A stretch of DNA of 64,000 bases. Source: Didymella arachidicola. Taxonomy: Eukaryota > Ascomycota > Dothideomycetes > Pleosporales > Didymellaceae. The DNA is taken from the NCBI GenBank assembly GCA_016630955.3, contig CM049986.1:310001-374000 (forward strand), given 5' to 3'. Every line of letters begins with the position of its first letter. Positions within the stretch are counted from its first letter, which is position 1. Shown here piece by piece: positions 1-10,992 of the stretch. The notes under the pieces are model-generated. The model searched no databases. It worked only from the letters and a program-made list of their open reading frames with translations, and was not told where the DNA came from. The translations under genes and the position numbers were made by a program.

Positions 1-182
1 AGTAATCGTTTAAGGGTTCGAGATGTTTCCTCTGTAGGTGGGCGTCCCAAATCTGATCAGAACGGCACCAGACATCATGCTCGTAGCAGTAGTGCATCTT
101 TGTAAGTGTTGTCCACTCGTTAGGAACGCGATGCTCATCTGAGACGTGATATGCAAGATCCTTATGGCTTTCCAATACTCTG

Positions 183-1838
183 TCACAGTCGAGCCAGAGA
201 CACTGATGCAACCTTGACTGTTGAAGATGTTGAGTCACATGGAGAGAGTATGAACCGCATGTCTTTCCGTTGAAGCGATAATAGCAGTCGTTCCAGAGAC
301 ACGTCTGAATCTTTGCAAATTGTGCAGCCATATGCTCTCGCTCTCGATTGACCCGCCTTTGGCGTGCACATTGCAACAGATGGCTGTGAACGCGGTCTGG
401 ACGAAGTCTGAACAGTGTGAGCAGAATCCCGAATGTAGCAGAATCTTGCATACTTCACCAGATTCTTGTTGCAATCACTACAGCAGTTCTGCTGCGTTGG
501 CATCGCAGTCTTGTATGTGTAGCGCTTTCTTGGAGACCTTGCCATTTTAATAAGGGGCTCCAAAATCTGTGCAAGAGGAAGTTCAGCCGTAAGTTCATCA
601 CCATCATTGCTTTTGCGGAACAGTAAGTCCAGCACGATCTGGCGCTCAGGCTCAAACTTGAGCAGAGCTAGAAGATACCGTGATGGTTCGCGTACAGGGA
701 TAGCGGATGTTGGCGCTGTTGCCCTCGCGACTCTGCCATTTCCTTCAAGATGATCTCGACGGTCTTTCCGGTAGGCCTTGTCGCGCGTCTGTCGCCGAAG
801 CTCGTACTCCTGTGCTGCGGAGAGTACTATAGTTTGTATGGTCCCTGGATCTTCTCTGTCCCTTTCTTTTAATATATGTACGCTCTTCTCACACGGGGGT
901 TCCGTGAGCATCGACCCTGGTGGCTTGGGAGCAAGTAGATTCCGGTTTGCCATCATGGAGCTAGACTCCTTGTATAGCTCGAGGCATTGCTCGCGTCCAT
1001 GAATGATGGACTGGCTGTCAATGCCAATGAACCCTGAAACATAGTATTGCGCCGTATCGTCGTATTTGTGTCCCATTAAGGTCCTTCGTTGTGTAGCTGT
1101 TGCTTCGCCTAAGCACACATTAGCTTATCTCATTGATTTGTGACTTTGACCCGCCTTCAACAGCATGTGCAAAGGCACGCCTGAAACAATACGCGCTGAG
1201 GTTCTCCTGATAGCCGGCTCTCTGACCAGCACCTTTCAATGCTGAGTTGAAACAATCATACGTCCATATGCGGGTGTCAGACGTGGATTTATCAGCCCGC
1301 ATACCTCTCATGACAGGACGCTCCAGCACCTCAGATCTGTACTTTGCCCTGTAAAGCACGTTACCTGGGATAGGCTGCACAGTTTCCAGGTCCTTGAAAG
1401 ACTCCAAGTCCTTGAACACACCATCTGCAAAGGCGAGTGACAGGAACCATGTCACTGGGCACATGTATCGCATACGTGGCTCTTCGCACAGCGTCATTAC
1501 AGGTCTATATAATATCAGCGATTTGTGCGAATAGAATTTAACTAAAAAGAAGCGGCTTACGCGTGTTTCTTGTACTCGCGATGCCCCTTACGGTTTCTTA
1601 GTGTGACGTGAAGGCGCCACCCAGGATGGCCTGTATTCCAGGAGCGGACGAGTTCGATGTCTTTGTAAAGCAGCCCTTCATTAGTATGATACCATGCGTC
1701 TGACTCGACAACTTCTCCAGGTCGGACGCCAACAAATAGCAGAAGTTGAATAGCAAAAGCCATCTGATTACGTATGCGGGGATGTAGATGCTTGTACTCA
1801 TCGCTGGCGAAAAGGAACCTAATAATGTCTTTGGCGAC
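183..1838 (-). pseudogene. DUF3435 (FluG/Starship-captain-like) tyrosine recombinase, truncated and broken
   Basis: Three blocks read right to left. Block 1838-1561 encodes a segment ending in the arginine motif GVRPGE. It splices through a 56-bp intron (1505-1560, donor GTAAGC) in frame to block 1504-1120, which has the LSLAFADGVF stretch and the AYCFRRAFAHAVEG box. Block 1118-183 continues in another frame with a GH motif, a candidate nucleophile tyrosine in AQYYVSGF, and a C-terminal CTIC-type cysteine patch resembling the degenerate zinc finger of the family. DUF3435 proteins include FluG-like proteins and the YR captains that move Starship elements; which subtype this is cannot be told here. 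The N-terminal half is missing: in-frame TAA TAG lie just upstream of 1838, where ankyrin-coding DNA begins on the other strand. The frame break near 1119 is either a frameshift or a very short intron with a CTAAT branch point. Confidence 0.72.
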
Positions 1839-1839
1839 C

Positions 1840-2480
1840 TATTAGCACGAGACTCTGTTGATGTCAACGAGAGTGATGCTTATGCAACCTCGCTTGTACA
1901 TGCAGCAGTCGAAAGGCGTCACGTCAATGTAGTACGGTCTCTGCTCACAGTGAACAAGATCAATGTAAATACGCGAGACATGCGAGGGGAGTCTCCACTC
2001 CACACAGCAATCAGGCATGGAGTAGACGGTGTCCAAGCCCGTGAGGAAGATCATGAGATTCTTGCACTGCTACTTGCCGCTCCCGGAATCGATATAGACC
2101 CCAAGGATGGAGATGGGCCGTTGCCGCTTGTTTTTGCCGCCAAAACCGGATGCTGTACCTGCGTAGCTCGTCTGCTCGATGCCATCGACAAATTTCCGGG
2201 CGTCTCAGAGAACCAAGTGGCCAAGGCTCTCTTTGCAGCAATCTGTGTTCGGAGGATGGAGGTTATCAACCTGTTGCTCCTCGGAAGGGAGGACTTACTG
2301 TTCAATGATGAATGCCACAACGATGCAAGCCCACAGTCGCAGCATATAACCAGACTACTACAGCCGCCTTTGGGTCTGCCAGGCAAATGGCAGTATAATA
2401 GCTTTCATCGGACCCACCTCTTTCTGATACAGACCCTTAATGCTTTATACCTGATTAGCTGCACTAGTTCGAGTAAATAG
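1840..2480 (+). pseudogene. Ankyrin-repeat protein fragment
   Basis: The + strand frame encodes about 210 residues with several ankyrin-like units, seen as SLVHAAVERRHVNVVRSLL, SPLHTAIRHG and LVFAAKTG, followed by a short non-repeat tail. The first ATG in frame (1788) lies within DNA that is antisense to the recombinase remnant, so it is fortuitous and the fragment has no credible native start. Ankyrin proteins in fungi are protein-binding scaffolds, often fused to NACHT or HET-type effector domains, but no such partner domain survives here. The fragment and the recombinase meet at about 1838-1840, which looks like an old rearrangement junction. Product function is unknown. Confidence 0.55.
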
Positions 2481-2868
2481 CCGTGAGGTACTAGCCTAGG
2501 CTTCACCTTCACAGTCATAAATCATAAATCAACACCAACACCAATAACTGAAGGCTCTTCTATGAATGTTCTTGTAACGGTGATGATATCATCAAGGACC
2601 CTCCTCATTCCTGCTCTACACGGGTATCACGCACACCTCACCACCACCGTCCCTCTCATATCCAGCGTTGCCAACCGCGCGCAACAGCTATGTTGAAGGA
2701 AAATCGCCGCACGCAACGGCGAATATTAGGATTACCGACGTCACAAACGGCTATCTTACATCGTAGCCATGCAGCCACCACACCATTCCCACACCATTCC
2801 TCCCTTATCCACAGCCTTGCACTGAGCCTTACCAGACCCCCCTCCCCACTCACAACCCACCCCACCTC
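2481..2868. other. Intergenic, nothing recognised
   Basis: No credible coding frame or RNA gene is seen. The stretch becomes strongly C-rich toward 2820-2960, where it runs into the antisense of the 3' end of the neighbouring hydrolase gene. Confidence 0.5.
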
Positions 2869-4284
2869 TCACGCCCCCCTCCCACTCTCAAACTCCCTAC
2901 TCTCCCCAATATCCACAACCCCAAACCTCCCCCCATCCACCCCCTTCCACTCCAGCGCCTCCCTCAGCTTCCTCGGCGGCTCCATAACATCCTCCTCGGT
3001 CAACACCCAAGTCCCCCAATGCATACCCAACGCCTGTCTACACTTCGTATCAACAAAGATATTAACCGCGTCCTTGGGGTCCGCATGCACATTGCTAAAC
3101 AGCCAGCGAGGCTGGTACGCGCCGATGGGTATGAGTCCCAGATCAAAGGGTCCGCGGTGCTGGCCGATGTGTGCGAAGGCGGGGCAGACGGGGAGGTGGG
3201 CGAAGTCGGGGCCGTAGTCGTCGATGTGGTCGGGGAGGGAGGGGACGGTGCGGTAGCCTGTGTCACCTGCGAAGTAGACTTTAGAGCCGCCGGATTCCAC
3301 GGCCCAGGAGGCCCAGAGGGTTTTGCATTTGTCGAAGGGGGTGCGGGCTGAGACGTGTTGGCAGGGTAGGGCAGAGATGGTGGCGCTGATGCCGCCTTTT
3401 AGGGGGGGTCCGCCGGTGACGGAGATGGAGGCTGTGCGGTTGCTTTGGGCGTCGGTGGTGAGGGCTTCGAGGTTGACGGAGCGGGATTCCCACCAGTCGA
3501 GCTCTGTGACCTTTTCGACGCCGCAGTTCTGGAACCATGCTTTGTTGCCGAGGGGCGCGAAGTAGTGCGCCTCGGGAAACTTCTTTTGTATGCGCTGGAG
3601 TGTTGGGTAGCTGAGGTGGTCGTAGTGGTTGTGGCTGATGACTACGACGTCGACGGCGGGGAGATCTTCGAGCTCGCAGGGCGGTGGTGTGAAGCGCTTC
3701 AGGCTCTTGAGGTTGATGGGCGCGCAGCATTCCTCGAATACGGGATCGAAGAGCACGCGCAGGCCTCCAGGGAACTCGACATAGTAGCACGCATGGCCAA
3801 GCCAGGTTGCTCTCAGCTTCGGTGTTTCGCGGGTAGGAAGGAAGGTAGGTGTTTGTATAGGGACGGTAGGAGGTGTAGTATCGGGCTTGTTAGCCTTGCC
3901 TGTAATCTTGCGCCTGCACATCCATCAGTCCCAGTCCTTTCGGTGTACTACAAGATACTGCACGTACGAGAATATCCCCCAGAATATCGACAACGCACTC
4001 ATTTCTGCATAGCTGTCCCAAGGATTTGTAAACCCCTTCCCATTCTTGAGGTGATGCGCCTTCGCAGCCGCCTCCTCCGGTTGTGACAAGACCTGCCCAG
4101 GATTGCTGACCGCAGCGTACAGACCCGCGCCAATTGCAGCACCACCTATAGAACTCATCTTGACAGTTGTACTGAATCGAGGCTTCTGCCAGACAGGTCC
4201 AGGTATTCGTTTAGTAGAATAATGTGAACCCCGATGGGTGTTCGCATGTGCATTTAAACAGCGTTTGAATGACCGCAGTGACAT
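2869..4284 (-). CDS. FMP30: NAPE-hydrolysing phospholipase D-like metallo-beta-lactamase protein (Fmp30 family)
   Basis: Two exons: 4284-3968 and 3913-2869, joined across a 54-bp intron (donor GTACGT, branch CTGAT, acceptor CAG) to give about 453 residues. The N-terminus is basic and mitochondrial-presequence-like. It is followed near residues 55-70 by a small glycine/alanine-rich hydrophobic patch. The metallo-beta-lactamase fold then carries the zinc motif SHNHYDHL near residues 199-206, the GDTGY aspartate and the late HWGTW histidine. Animal NAPE-PLD releases N-acylethanolamines from N-acyl-phosphatidylethanolamine, and yeast Fmp30 is a mitochondrial inner-membrane relative linked to phospholipid homeostasis. 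An upstream in-frame ATG at 4317 exists; 4284 is preferred because the presequence starts cleanly there. The family call is firm; substrate is inferred. Confidence 0.9.
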
Positions 4285-5710
4285 CGAGGCGTATATGCAC
4301 TCAACTGCAGCTTCCAAGACGGACTAAGTAGCGGAAGGTGGAAATCCAAGGCGCCGCGTAGTTTGCGCCAGCAGGAACGCGCTCGCGGAGACAGCGCATG
4401 TCGACGGAGATAGTGTTAACATAGGGAAGAAAGTCGTCCGGCTAAGAATGATGTATACTCGTGATTGGCTGTAGTGTTGACGCGCCTTGACACAACGCGG
4501 AAGCGGCCAGTCTCTTTGTCCGACATGGCGCAAATCCATCGGTGCCCGCGGGCACGCCTTCAGGCTGCATCGTGATTTCAATAAGGGTGCTTCATATCGA
4601 GGCTGTGATCTTGGTCGCTGACGTGAACGTACGAGATATGTGAGACGCTTGATGAGTGTGCTTCCTGTCTCTGTGCGACCTCCTGCAGCCCGCGTTTTAG
4701 CTCGATAGTATTATGCCGCACATCGCATGAGACAGTCGCAAATCACTGTGGTCGAGTTCGAGTCACTGCAAGCTGAAGCTGAAGAGTTGTTTCCTGCGGT
4801 GTCCGCTTTCCGATATCTTTTTTTCGTATTTTGATGTTACTATCAGGACTCTGCTTTTGTCGCAGTAATACACTAAACAGGTCTTCGCCTGTTGCCCGAA
4901 ACTATGCTATGTGGTATCTCGAGCCCTGAAGAAATGGTATTTTCCGCCGCGCAATGAAAGAACGCCCGTCGTTGATCTGATGCCATTAATTACACCCGGC
5001 TCGGAAGGCGACGATCGAGAAGTCGTAACCGGGAACGTGAAAGGCCTTCGGTGCCTCGTTGCAGCAGGCCAAGGCAGCCTGCCAGAGAACGTGTGAGGCC
5101 GAAGGCCAGCGAGAAGCGGCAGGTTGTGCTACCAGAGCCAGCCTCGCAGAAGAAAACATTAAACGCAAATGTCCTCCGAAGTCAACATGTTGAAAAACAA
5201 TCGTGAAGAAGAGGCTGTACAGGAATCGCGCAGAAGCGGCGATGTAGCCAACCAAACCCAATGAACCATATGGGGCACGCGGGCCAAAGGAAAGAACGCC
5301 AATCCACAATTTCGCTGCATGTGCGCCCAGGAACCAGAACAAGCCGATGTCTAGAACGTGAGACAAGGAGAGAAAACAAAAAGAACAAGACCCTTTGGTC
5401 GAAAATGAAAAATCTATCATGCAATATGATCGCAGGTTGTGTATGCGTTTTCGTTAGATCCGGGATGGCGCCGATATGCGTGCAGATGGCGGAGGCAAAA
5501 CTCTGCGCGCCGAGAATTGTGGGCCATGCGAGTCGACGGTCGACTCGGAGTGGATGCGACGAACGTATATTCGATGACCAGTGGGTCGAGGCGGTAGACC
5601 GAATGACAGGGCGGAAGAGAACAGAAACTTTTGGACAAACAGATCGTCGAGGTGGGTCGAGCGTCGAATATGTAATGAAGAAGTTGAAGACGTCGTGATG
5701 GGCGCATCGC
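4285..5710. other. Intergenic between hydrolase and cyclin genes
   Basis: No convincing gene is seen in this 1.4-kb stretch. Short open frames on both strands have no recognisable motifs. The right part (about 5160-5710) probably includes the 3' untranslated region of the cyclin gene. Confidence 0.45.
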
Positions 5711-7039
5711 TTAGGCTGTAATAGCCTGAGGACCAAAGCCAGGAGCCATGAAGTACGGCTGGTGCCTCTGAGCACAGTACATGCAGCCACAGTTGACACC
5801 GTGCTGGTTCCAGGCAGACGCGTTGTACTGCGACTGATAAGCTGGAGGACCATAGTTAGTCGACTGCTGGTGCTGGTGCTGGTGGGCGGGCTGAGACAGC
5901 GGAGGGAAACCGAACATGGTGCGACGCGAGTAGCCCTCAGCGGGAGCCCAGGGTCCGGCCGCACCATAGTACTCCGGGGTGGTGGGTCCTGTGGTAGGTG
6001 CAGATGCGGGACTGTGGTCGACAGATCTCCACGGATCGTACTGCGCGTAACCGCCGTAGCCGTAGGAAGACATGGCAGACTTGGGCGCAGGCTCGTACGC
6101 GGGCGGCTGGTAGGCCTGCTGCATCGGGAGGGGAGGCAGCGGCTTGTTGGCGTTGTAGGAGCGGCGGTGCATCGAGGTGTCAATGGGACTCAGCTTGCTG
6201 TTTCGGTTGGCGCGAGAGTGGTACTCCTTCCAAGCCTCTGACCAAGTATTCCAGCCCTGGTGCTCGCTGGCGTCGCGGTGGAGCTTGTAGTCAATAGCGT
6301 TGAGCCACTCCATCTCCAGCCTGTTCAACTCGTCGACCCTAATGCCGCTGACCTCTGACCACGAGCGGTTGATGAATGTGTTGTCGTCGAGGAATTTGCT
6401 GCCAAGCACAAGCGCAATGGTAAGAAGGCGATAGAGGTGAGTATCAGTCTTGGGCTCGTGACCGAGCATAGGCATCCTAGTGGACAGGTAGGACATGCTA
6501 AGGACGATGGTAGCAGACGGCAGTCGTGTGGCGCACAAAACTTGGTACACCCACTTGCGGAAGGAAGTGGGCTCCATGCGTCCTGGAGTGATGAGCTGCA
6601 ATGCCATGTCGCGAACAAAGTCAGTCATCACATCCATGTCGTAGTCCAACTTCGCTGATACACCTCCAACAGGCTTCTCTTCCTTCCCAGGCTGCTGTGC
6701 GCGCTGGTTGTACTCTTGCGCACGCTGCTGCTGCATGGCCTGCTCGTGTGTGCGCATGGGCGGCAGAGTGTTGCCAGCATCATAGAATGAGCTTGGGGGA
6801 GGAAGGCTGGGAGGAGCCATGTACGTGCCGGCTTGTGGGTACATAGGAGGCATGGCCATGGCGAGCTGGCTGTAGCGGTCGGCATAGTCGTAGTCGTCCT
6901 GATGGCGAGTCGTCGTCTGACCAGAGTAGGCGTTGTGCTGGTAGGGCATGCCTCCGCAGGAGGAGTGGTAGCTGGGCACAAACTCTGGCGGCGTGTACGG
7001 CTGGCGAGGCATCTGGTGCCTGGGGTAGAAGGACGGCAT
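5711..7039 (-). CDS. CLG1: Pho80/Pcl-type cyclin, CLG1-like
   Basis: A single exon of 442 residues. The first ~125 residues are low complexity (P, Q, Y, M-rich). A cyclin box follows at about 138-270, with DFVRDMALQLI at its start and LTIALVLGSKFLDDNTF plus NRLEMEWLNAIDYKL as the characteristic later helices. The C-terminal ~170 residues are again P/Q/Y-rich with a histidine/glutamine run. This arrangement matches fungal CLG1-like cyclins, which in yeast bind the Pho85 kinase. The partner here is inferred. The gene has almost 3 kb of upstream DNA without another gene, consistent with a long leader or a complex promoter. Confidence 0.85.
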   Translation of the reverse strand: MPSFYPRHQMPRQPYTPPEFVPSYHSSCGGMPYQHNAYSGQTTTRHQDDYDYADRYSQLAMAMPPMYPQAGTYMAPPSLPPPSSFYDAGNTLPPMRTHEQAMQQQRAQEYNQRAQQPGKEEKPVGGVSAKLDYDMDVMTDFVRDMALQLITPGRMEPTSFRKWVYQVLCATRLPSATIVLSMSYLSTRMPMLGHEPKTDTHLYRLLTIALVLGSKFLDDNTFINRSWSEVSGIRVDELNRLEMEWLNAIDYKLHRDASEHQGWNTWSEAWKEYHSRANRNSKLSPIDTSMHRRSYNANKPLPPLPMQQAYQPPAYEPAPKSAMSSYGYGGYAQYDPWRSVDHSPASAPTTGPTTPEYYGAAGPWAPAEGYSRRTMFGFPPLSQPAHQHQHQQSTNYGPPAYQSQYNASAWNQHGVNCGCMYCAQRHQPYFMAPGFGPQAITA

Positions 7040-10005
7040 ATTGACGTTGAGGTGTGGAGGAGAACAAGAGACTGGCTATGACCTTTTTGAAGATTAGTGT
7101 CTTGTTCGCCAGCACGGTGGTGTTTGTTGTCGCTGCGTGACGTACAGTCTCTTCGTTCGATGCCGCCGGAGGGTGGTGAGCGTAAGCTCTTTTGTGGGCG
7201 TCAACAGTGCTCTATAAGGCTCCGCTCATGCACAAAGGAGAGTGGTCGCAAATAATCTGTGCTTTTGCGGTGGAACAATCAAGACAAGCGTCGAGGGGTA
7301 ATATGAATAATGTCTGGGTCAGACAACGGTTGTCGTCGACGAGTGCGAGCCGGGGTAGGGTCAAAAAGTGGTGTCGCAGCAGGGACCACAGGTAGGCGAT
7401 GCGATTTGTGCGTCGAGTGACTGGGACAGTCGAAGCGCTGTCTAGTGCTGAAACGCGAGGCGGGCGAGGTCTAAGTAAATAGATCGCCGTGGTCGTTGGG
7501 GAATGCCGGCGAGGAACCGTGGAAGGCGCGACCTGGAAAGCGGGAAAAGGAAAAGAGCAACGCTCAGAACCGAAACTCGGATGCAATGCAGTCCACAATC
7601 CGAGGCGAGAAAACGATGCGCACGGTGGTAGTGGACGGACAGGCTGCGAGGAAGTCGATGGGGCGCAGGGAAAACTTGGTTGGGGGACCAGCGAACGAGG
7701 GTTCAGCGTTCGGTGCCAATGATGAGCTAGCAAACACGAGCGTGAGCACAGCACAGCCGTGGATGTTTGCGGAGAGACGACGTCAACTGCGGCGGACGGG
7801 GCAGTCACCAGGTAGAGGTGATGCTGGACGCTGGACGCTGGACGCTGGACGCTGGACGCTGGACGCTGGACGCTGGAGAGCCGTGACTCCGGAGGCGTGT
7901 AGGGGTGCCCGAGCGTGCGCTTGCTGCAAATGGACGGTCAAGTCAGCCCGGCCGTTCGAAACAGCAGATGGCTCAGCGGCGAGAGTCGCTACGAGCAGCG
8001 CCTGCAACCTGGGAGGTTTGGGAGGGTGAGGATGGGAGAGGTGGAGAGGTGAGGAGAAGGGAGCGCTGCGGATCGCTGGCAATGTGCTTCTGGTTGCCCG
8101 GCCGTGGCCGTTTAGCGAAGGGGCCATCGACGAGCCCGTTCCTCTCAAGCCAACAGGCCCACAACTTGCAAGCCCTCGCAGGCGCAGGCCCACCGGCGAA
8201 TGCACGCGGCAGGCCTCTCACCCCCCAGCACGGGCCCCGTCGCGTCTGCGTAATAATCGTTCATTAGCTGTCCACTCATCTGCCGGGCGCTGGTGAAAAC
8301 TCTGCCACATGCAGCCTAGCTCGGCACAACCCTCGCCAGGCCGCAAAGCGCGCACAGCGACCAGTCAAGCGTCAGCCATGACTCTGCGCTGCGCCGAGCG
8401 CCGCTGCACCGGCTGCGTCGCCAGGCACAAATTGCTGCACCCTCTTGCACCCCCGAAACGCAATCCAATGAACGATTCAAGGGTGCCCGTCTGATGACCC
8501 TTGGGAGCGAGCCACGTATGAGCGAGGGTGGGCTGCTCTTGTCGCCTCCTCTCCGTGGAAACCGGCTGCCGTCCGCATCCTTCTCACTGGCCCTCCCAAA
8601 GCGGCCAAGGCATGCAGCAGCTGGCTTACAGGAGCGTACCGCCTCGACAGCAATTGCAACTGTCATCTGTGCCCGCGTGCAACACCCTTCACGTCGAATC
8701 GCCTTGCCCGTGCTTCGCCTAGCCTTCGTAAATAGAGGCGGTCCGTGTACACAGTAGATGAGAAACATATTGCTGTCATAACCGCAGCCAGCAGCGCCTG
8801 CGACGACGCGTGTGCCCCATCATCTTCGAGTCTCACGTTTGACCCAGGAGGCGCGCGCCGGCCTGTCGCGCCCGCGTGAAAATTGAGCCAGACATGCGTG
8901 CAGCTCATGTGCGCATGAGCAGTGAAATCGTTCCGTTTTTGGCCGTAGCCCGCGGTTGACGATGTCGGGTTTAGAGCGAAATGGATCCCACGGCATTCTG
9001 GCCCAAGGGATCGAAGGGCAGTCAGGCCTTGCTCACATCGTCCTGACTCCACCTGGGCGGGGGTCACGACCACGACCGGCGCCGACAGCGTGCAGCACTG
9101 ATGATGAGGGGTGAGGGTCCTCGATCAGCCTGGCCTTTGCGAATCGACCCAAATTCAAACACATGTGCAGCCGTGTGCCTGCAGGTGAGCGATGGCGGCA
9201 AGCACGTCGACGTGCTGGTGGGCGTCATACACCGCACCCATCCGCAGGCTTCCATCGCTCACTGGCGTGCGTCCCACTCCAAGAAGAAAGCATCGCCACC
9301 TCGTGAGTCGAAGGGTGGCAACCCCAGCCCCTCGGAGGCACGTCGCGCATCTGGCCCGCGACACTCCGTAAGCAAGCGCGCACACCTGAATGAAAATCGT
9401 GACTTTGGTGTGAAGTTGAACCTGCCACTTACGTCCATCTCCACAGCCAAGCGCTCGGCTCGTCAGCTGAATTGGTGACGATCTATTGGTGTTGAGTTCA
9501 ACGTCAAACATCGCCAGTCATGGGCCATGGCTCGCAGCCATCACCGACTTTTGTCGTAGGCAACAGGCCATGGCATCCGGCCGAAGGCTTCGTGCCGTGT
9601 GCTGCGTTTTGACATGTCACATTCCGGACTGCCATTACGACGGCCGTTGCAGGTATTTCGGTGCCTGGCGTGCCGGCGTGACGCGCTAGGGACCACGTTC
9701 ATGTTAACTCCGTCGAGAAATGTCGGGCGGCGAAAGGATGTCACTCGCGTCGCACGCATCAAAATCGGCCAAGCCAAATGTGAGAGTTGTGTCTCGGTGC
9801 CACACGAGGCATGCGAACCCGAAAGTGCTTAATTTCGTTGGTGCTTTTTTGCACGTGAAGTCGTTATGTCGACCTTTTTGGGGCTTGCCGTGAGCCCATT
9901 CCCAAACGCCGCTGCAATGCATATCCCATGGTATATCCAACGAACCCAAGTGCTGCTGGCATGAAACACATGCACAACTCTACAAAACGCCCTTACATAT
10001 CGTAC
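7040..10005. other. Gene-free 3-kb stretch upstream of the cyclin gene
   Basis: Many short open frames occur on both strands but none shows a domain, a plausible splice structure or homology I recognise. The DNA is GC-rich with one perfect 7-bp tandem array at 7823-7877. The left part (7040 to roughly 8300) is probably promoter and untranslated leader of the cyclin gene, and the last few hundred bases before 10006 are likely the 3' flank of RPL7. Confidence 0.45.
7823..7877. repeat. Heptamer tandem repeat
   Basis: Seven perfect tandem copies of GCTGGAC fill 7823-7871, followed by a partial copy ending in GCTGGA. The unit is not a multiple of three and lies in non-coding DNA about 780 bp upstream of the cyclin start codon. 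Confidence 0.95.
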
Positions 10006-10992
10006 CTAGTTCATCTGCCTGATCAACTCGTTGATGTGGTCTTCCCGGTTGCCCAGGTCACCACCTTCGATGAAGTGCTTGAACTTCCTCTTTTGGAAGC
10101 CGCCGTTGGGGCTATTAAGCTTGAACGGCCACAAGAAGTTTGAGGCCTGCTTGAAGTTCGGGCCGACAGTGTAGATCTCGTGGATCAGGTCCTCCATACA
10201 GATCATGCCGTACTTCTCGAGGTTCTTCTCAATGACTTCGTTGTCAGTCAGCGGGATGCGCTGCTTGTCAACCTTTCCGTATCCACGCTCTGCAAGACAA
10301 TTAGTGAGGATGATGTGAACATCTCAGGCGAGTCAACTTACTGTAGATGAGTTCGCGGACGGACTTCTGGTTGGGGTAACCATACGCGACGAACGGCTCG
10401 ACTATCTTCAGCATCTCCAGGGTAGCCTTGGTGAGCTTGATGAAGACACCGTTGTTGATCTGCAGCAGGCGGAGGAGCTGCAGAGTCTTGCGCTTCTTAG
10501 GATCAATCTTGTTGATACCCTTGATGCGGATGACAAAAGCCAGCTTGTTCTCCTCGGGCACGTAAAGCTCATTCTGCTTCTTGGCCTCACGCTTCAGGCG
10601 GATCTTCTCACGGTCGGCATCACGATACTCCTTGACGTACTTCTCGGCACGCTGGAAGATGACTTCGCGCTTCTTCTTGCTCTTGTCTGTGCATGGTCAG
10701 CGTATACTCGTGGACAAGCTGTGCCATGAACTCGACGAGGGGCGATCGCATCATTCCCGAAAGATGGTTAACGACAGCAACATTGCCCGTAGGCTAGCCG
10801 ATGTGTTGGTAGTTAGAATCATCGCGACCGCCTGCTCCTCGTGTGTGTCCATGGCACTTGATGCCGCGTACCTCGCTTTTCCTTGGTCGCAACCGCACGC
10901 TCTTCACGAGCCCTCTCCTGCGACTTGCGCTTCTTCAGCAGCGTCTCGGGGACGAGGATGTTGTCTTGCGTCGGGACGGTCGTGGCTGCCAT
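10006..10992 (-). CDS. RPL7: 60S ribosomal protein L7 (uL30)
   Basis: Three exons, 10992-10872, 10686-10342 and 10289-10006, encode 249 residues. All junctions keep frame: the codon split after EKR gives D before KSKKKREV, and IY joins KRGYGKV. The protein starts with a basic N-terminus, then carries the uL30 core (NKLAFVIRIKGINKI, LRLLQINNGVF) and the long C-terminal part ending in NELIRQMN. Length equals the family norm. It is a structural protein of the large ribosomal subunit. Intron 1 is 185 bp, three times longer than intron 2 (52 bp, branch CTAAT), and contains a candidate snoRNA described separately. Confidence 0.97.
10690..10830 (-). ncRNA. Candidate intronic box C/D snoRNA (snR39/snR59-like) in RPL7 intron 1
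   Basis: On the transcribed strand, positions 10768-10756 read ACCATCTTTCGGG. This is exactly complementary over 13 nt to the fungal 25S rRNA segment CCCGAAAGATGGT that contains the A807 region (yeast numbering), and the match extends with one mismatch. In yeast the introns of RPL7A and RPL7B host snR39 and snR59, which guide methylation at A807. A C-box-like GATGATT lies at 10823-10817 and a D-box-like CTGA at 10700-10697. The box immediately after the guide is not a clean CTGA, so ends and exact target nucleotide are uncertain. The rRNA sequence and yeast hosting are from memory. Confidence 0.4.

Noticed and set aside
3281..3790. 169-codon arginine-rich frame inside the NAPE-PLD-like gene
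   Set aside because: It lies in another frame of the same strand within a clear enzyme-coding exon and has biased composition only.
8316..8768. 150-codon minus-strand frame in the cyclin upstream region
   Set aside because: Composition typical of GC-rich non-coding DNA; no motif or splice structure.
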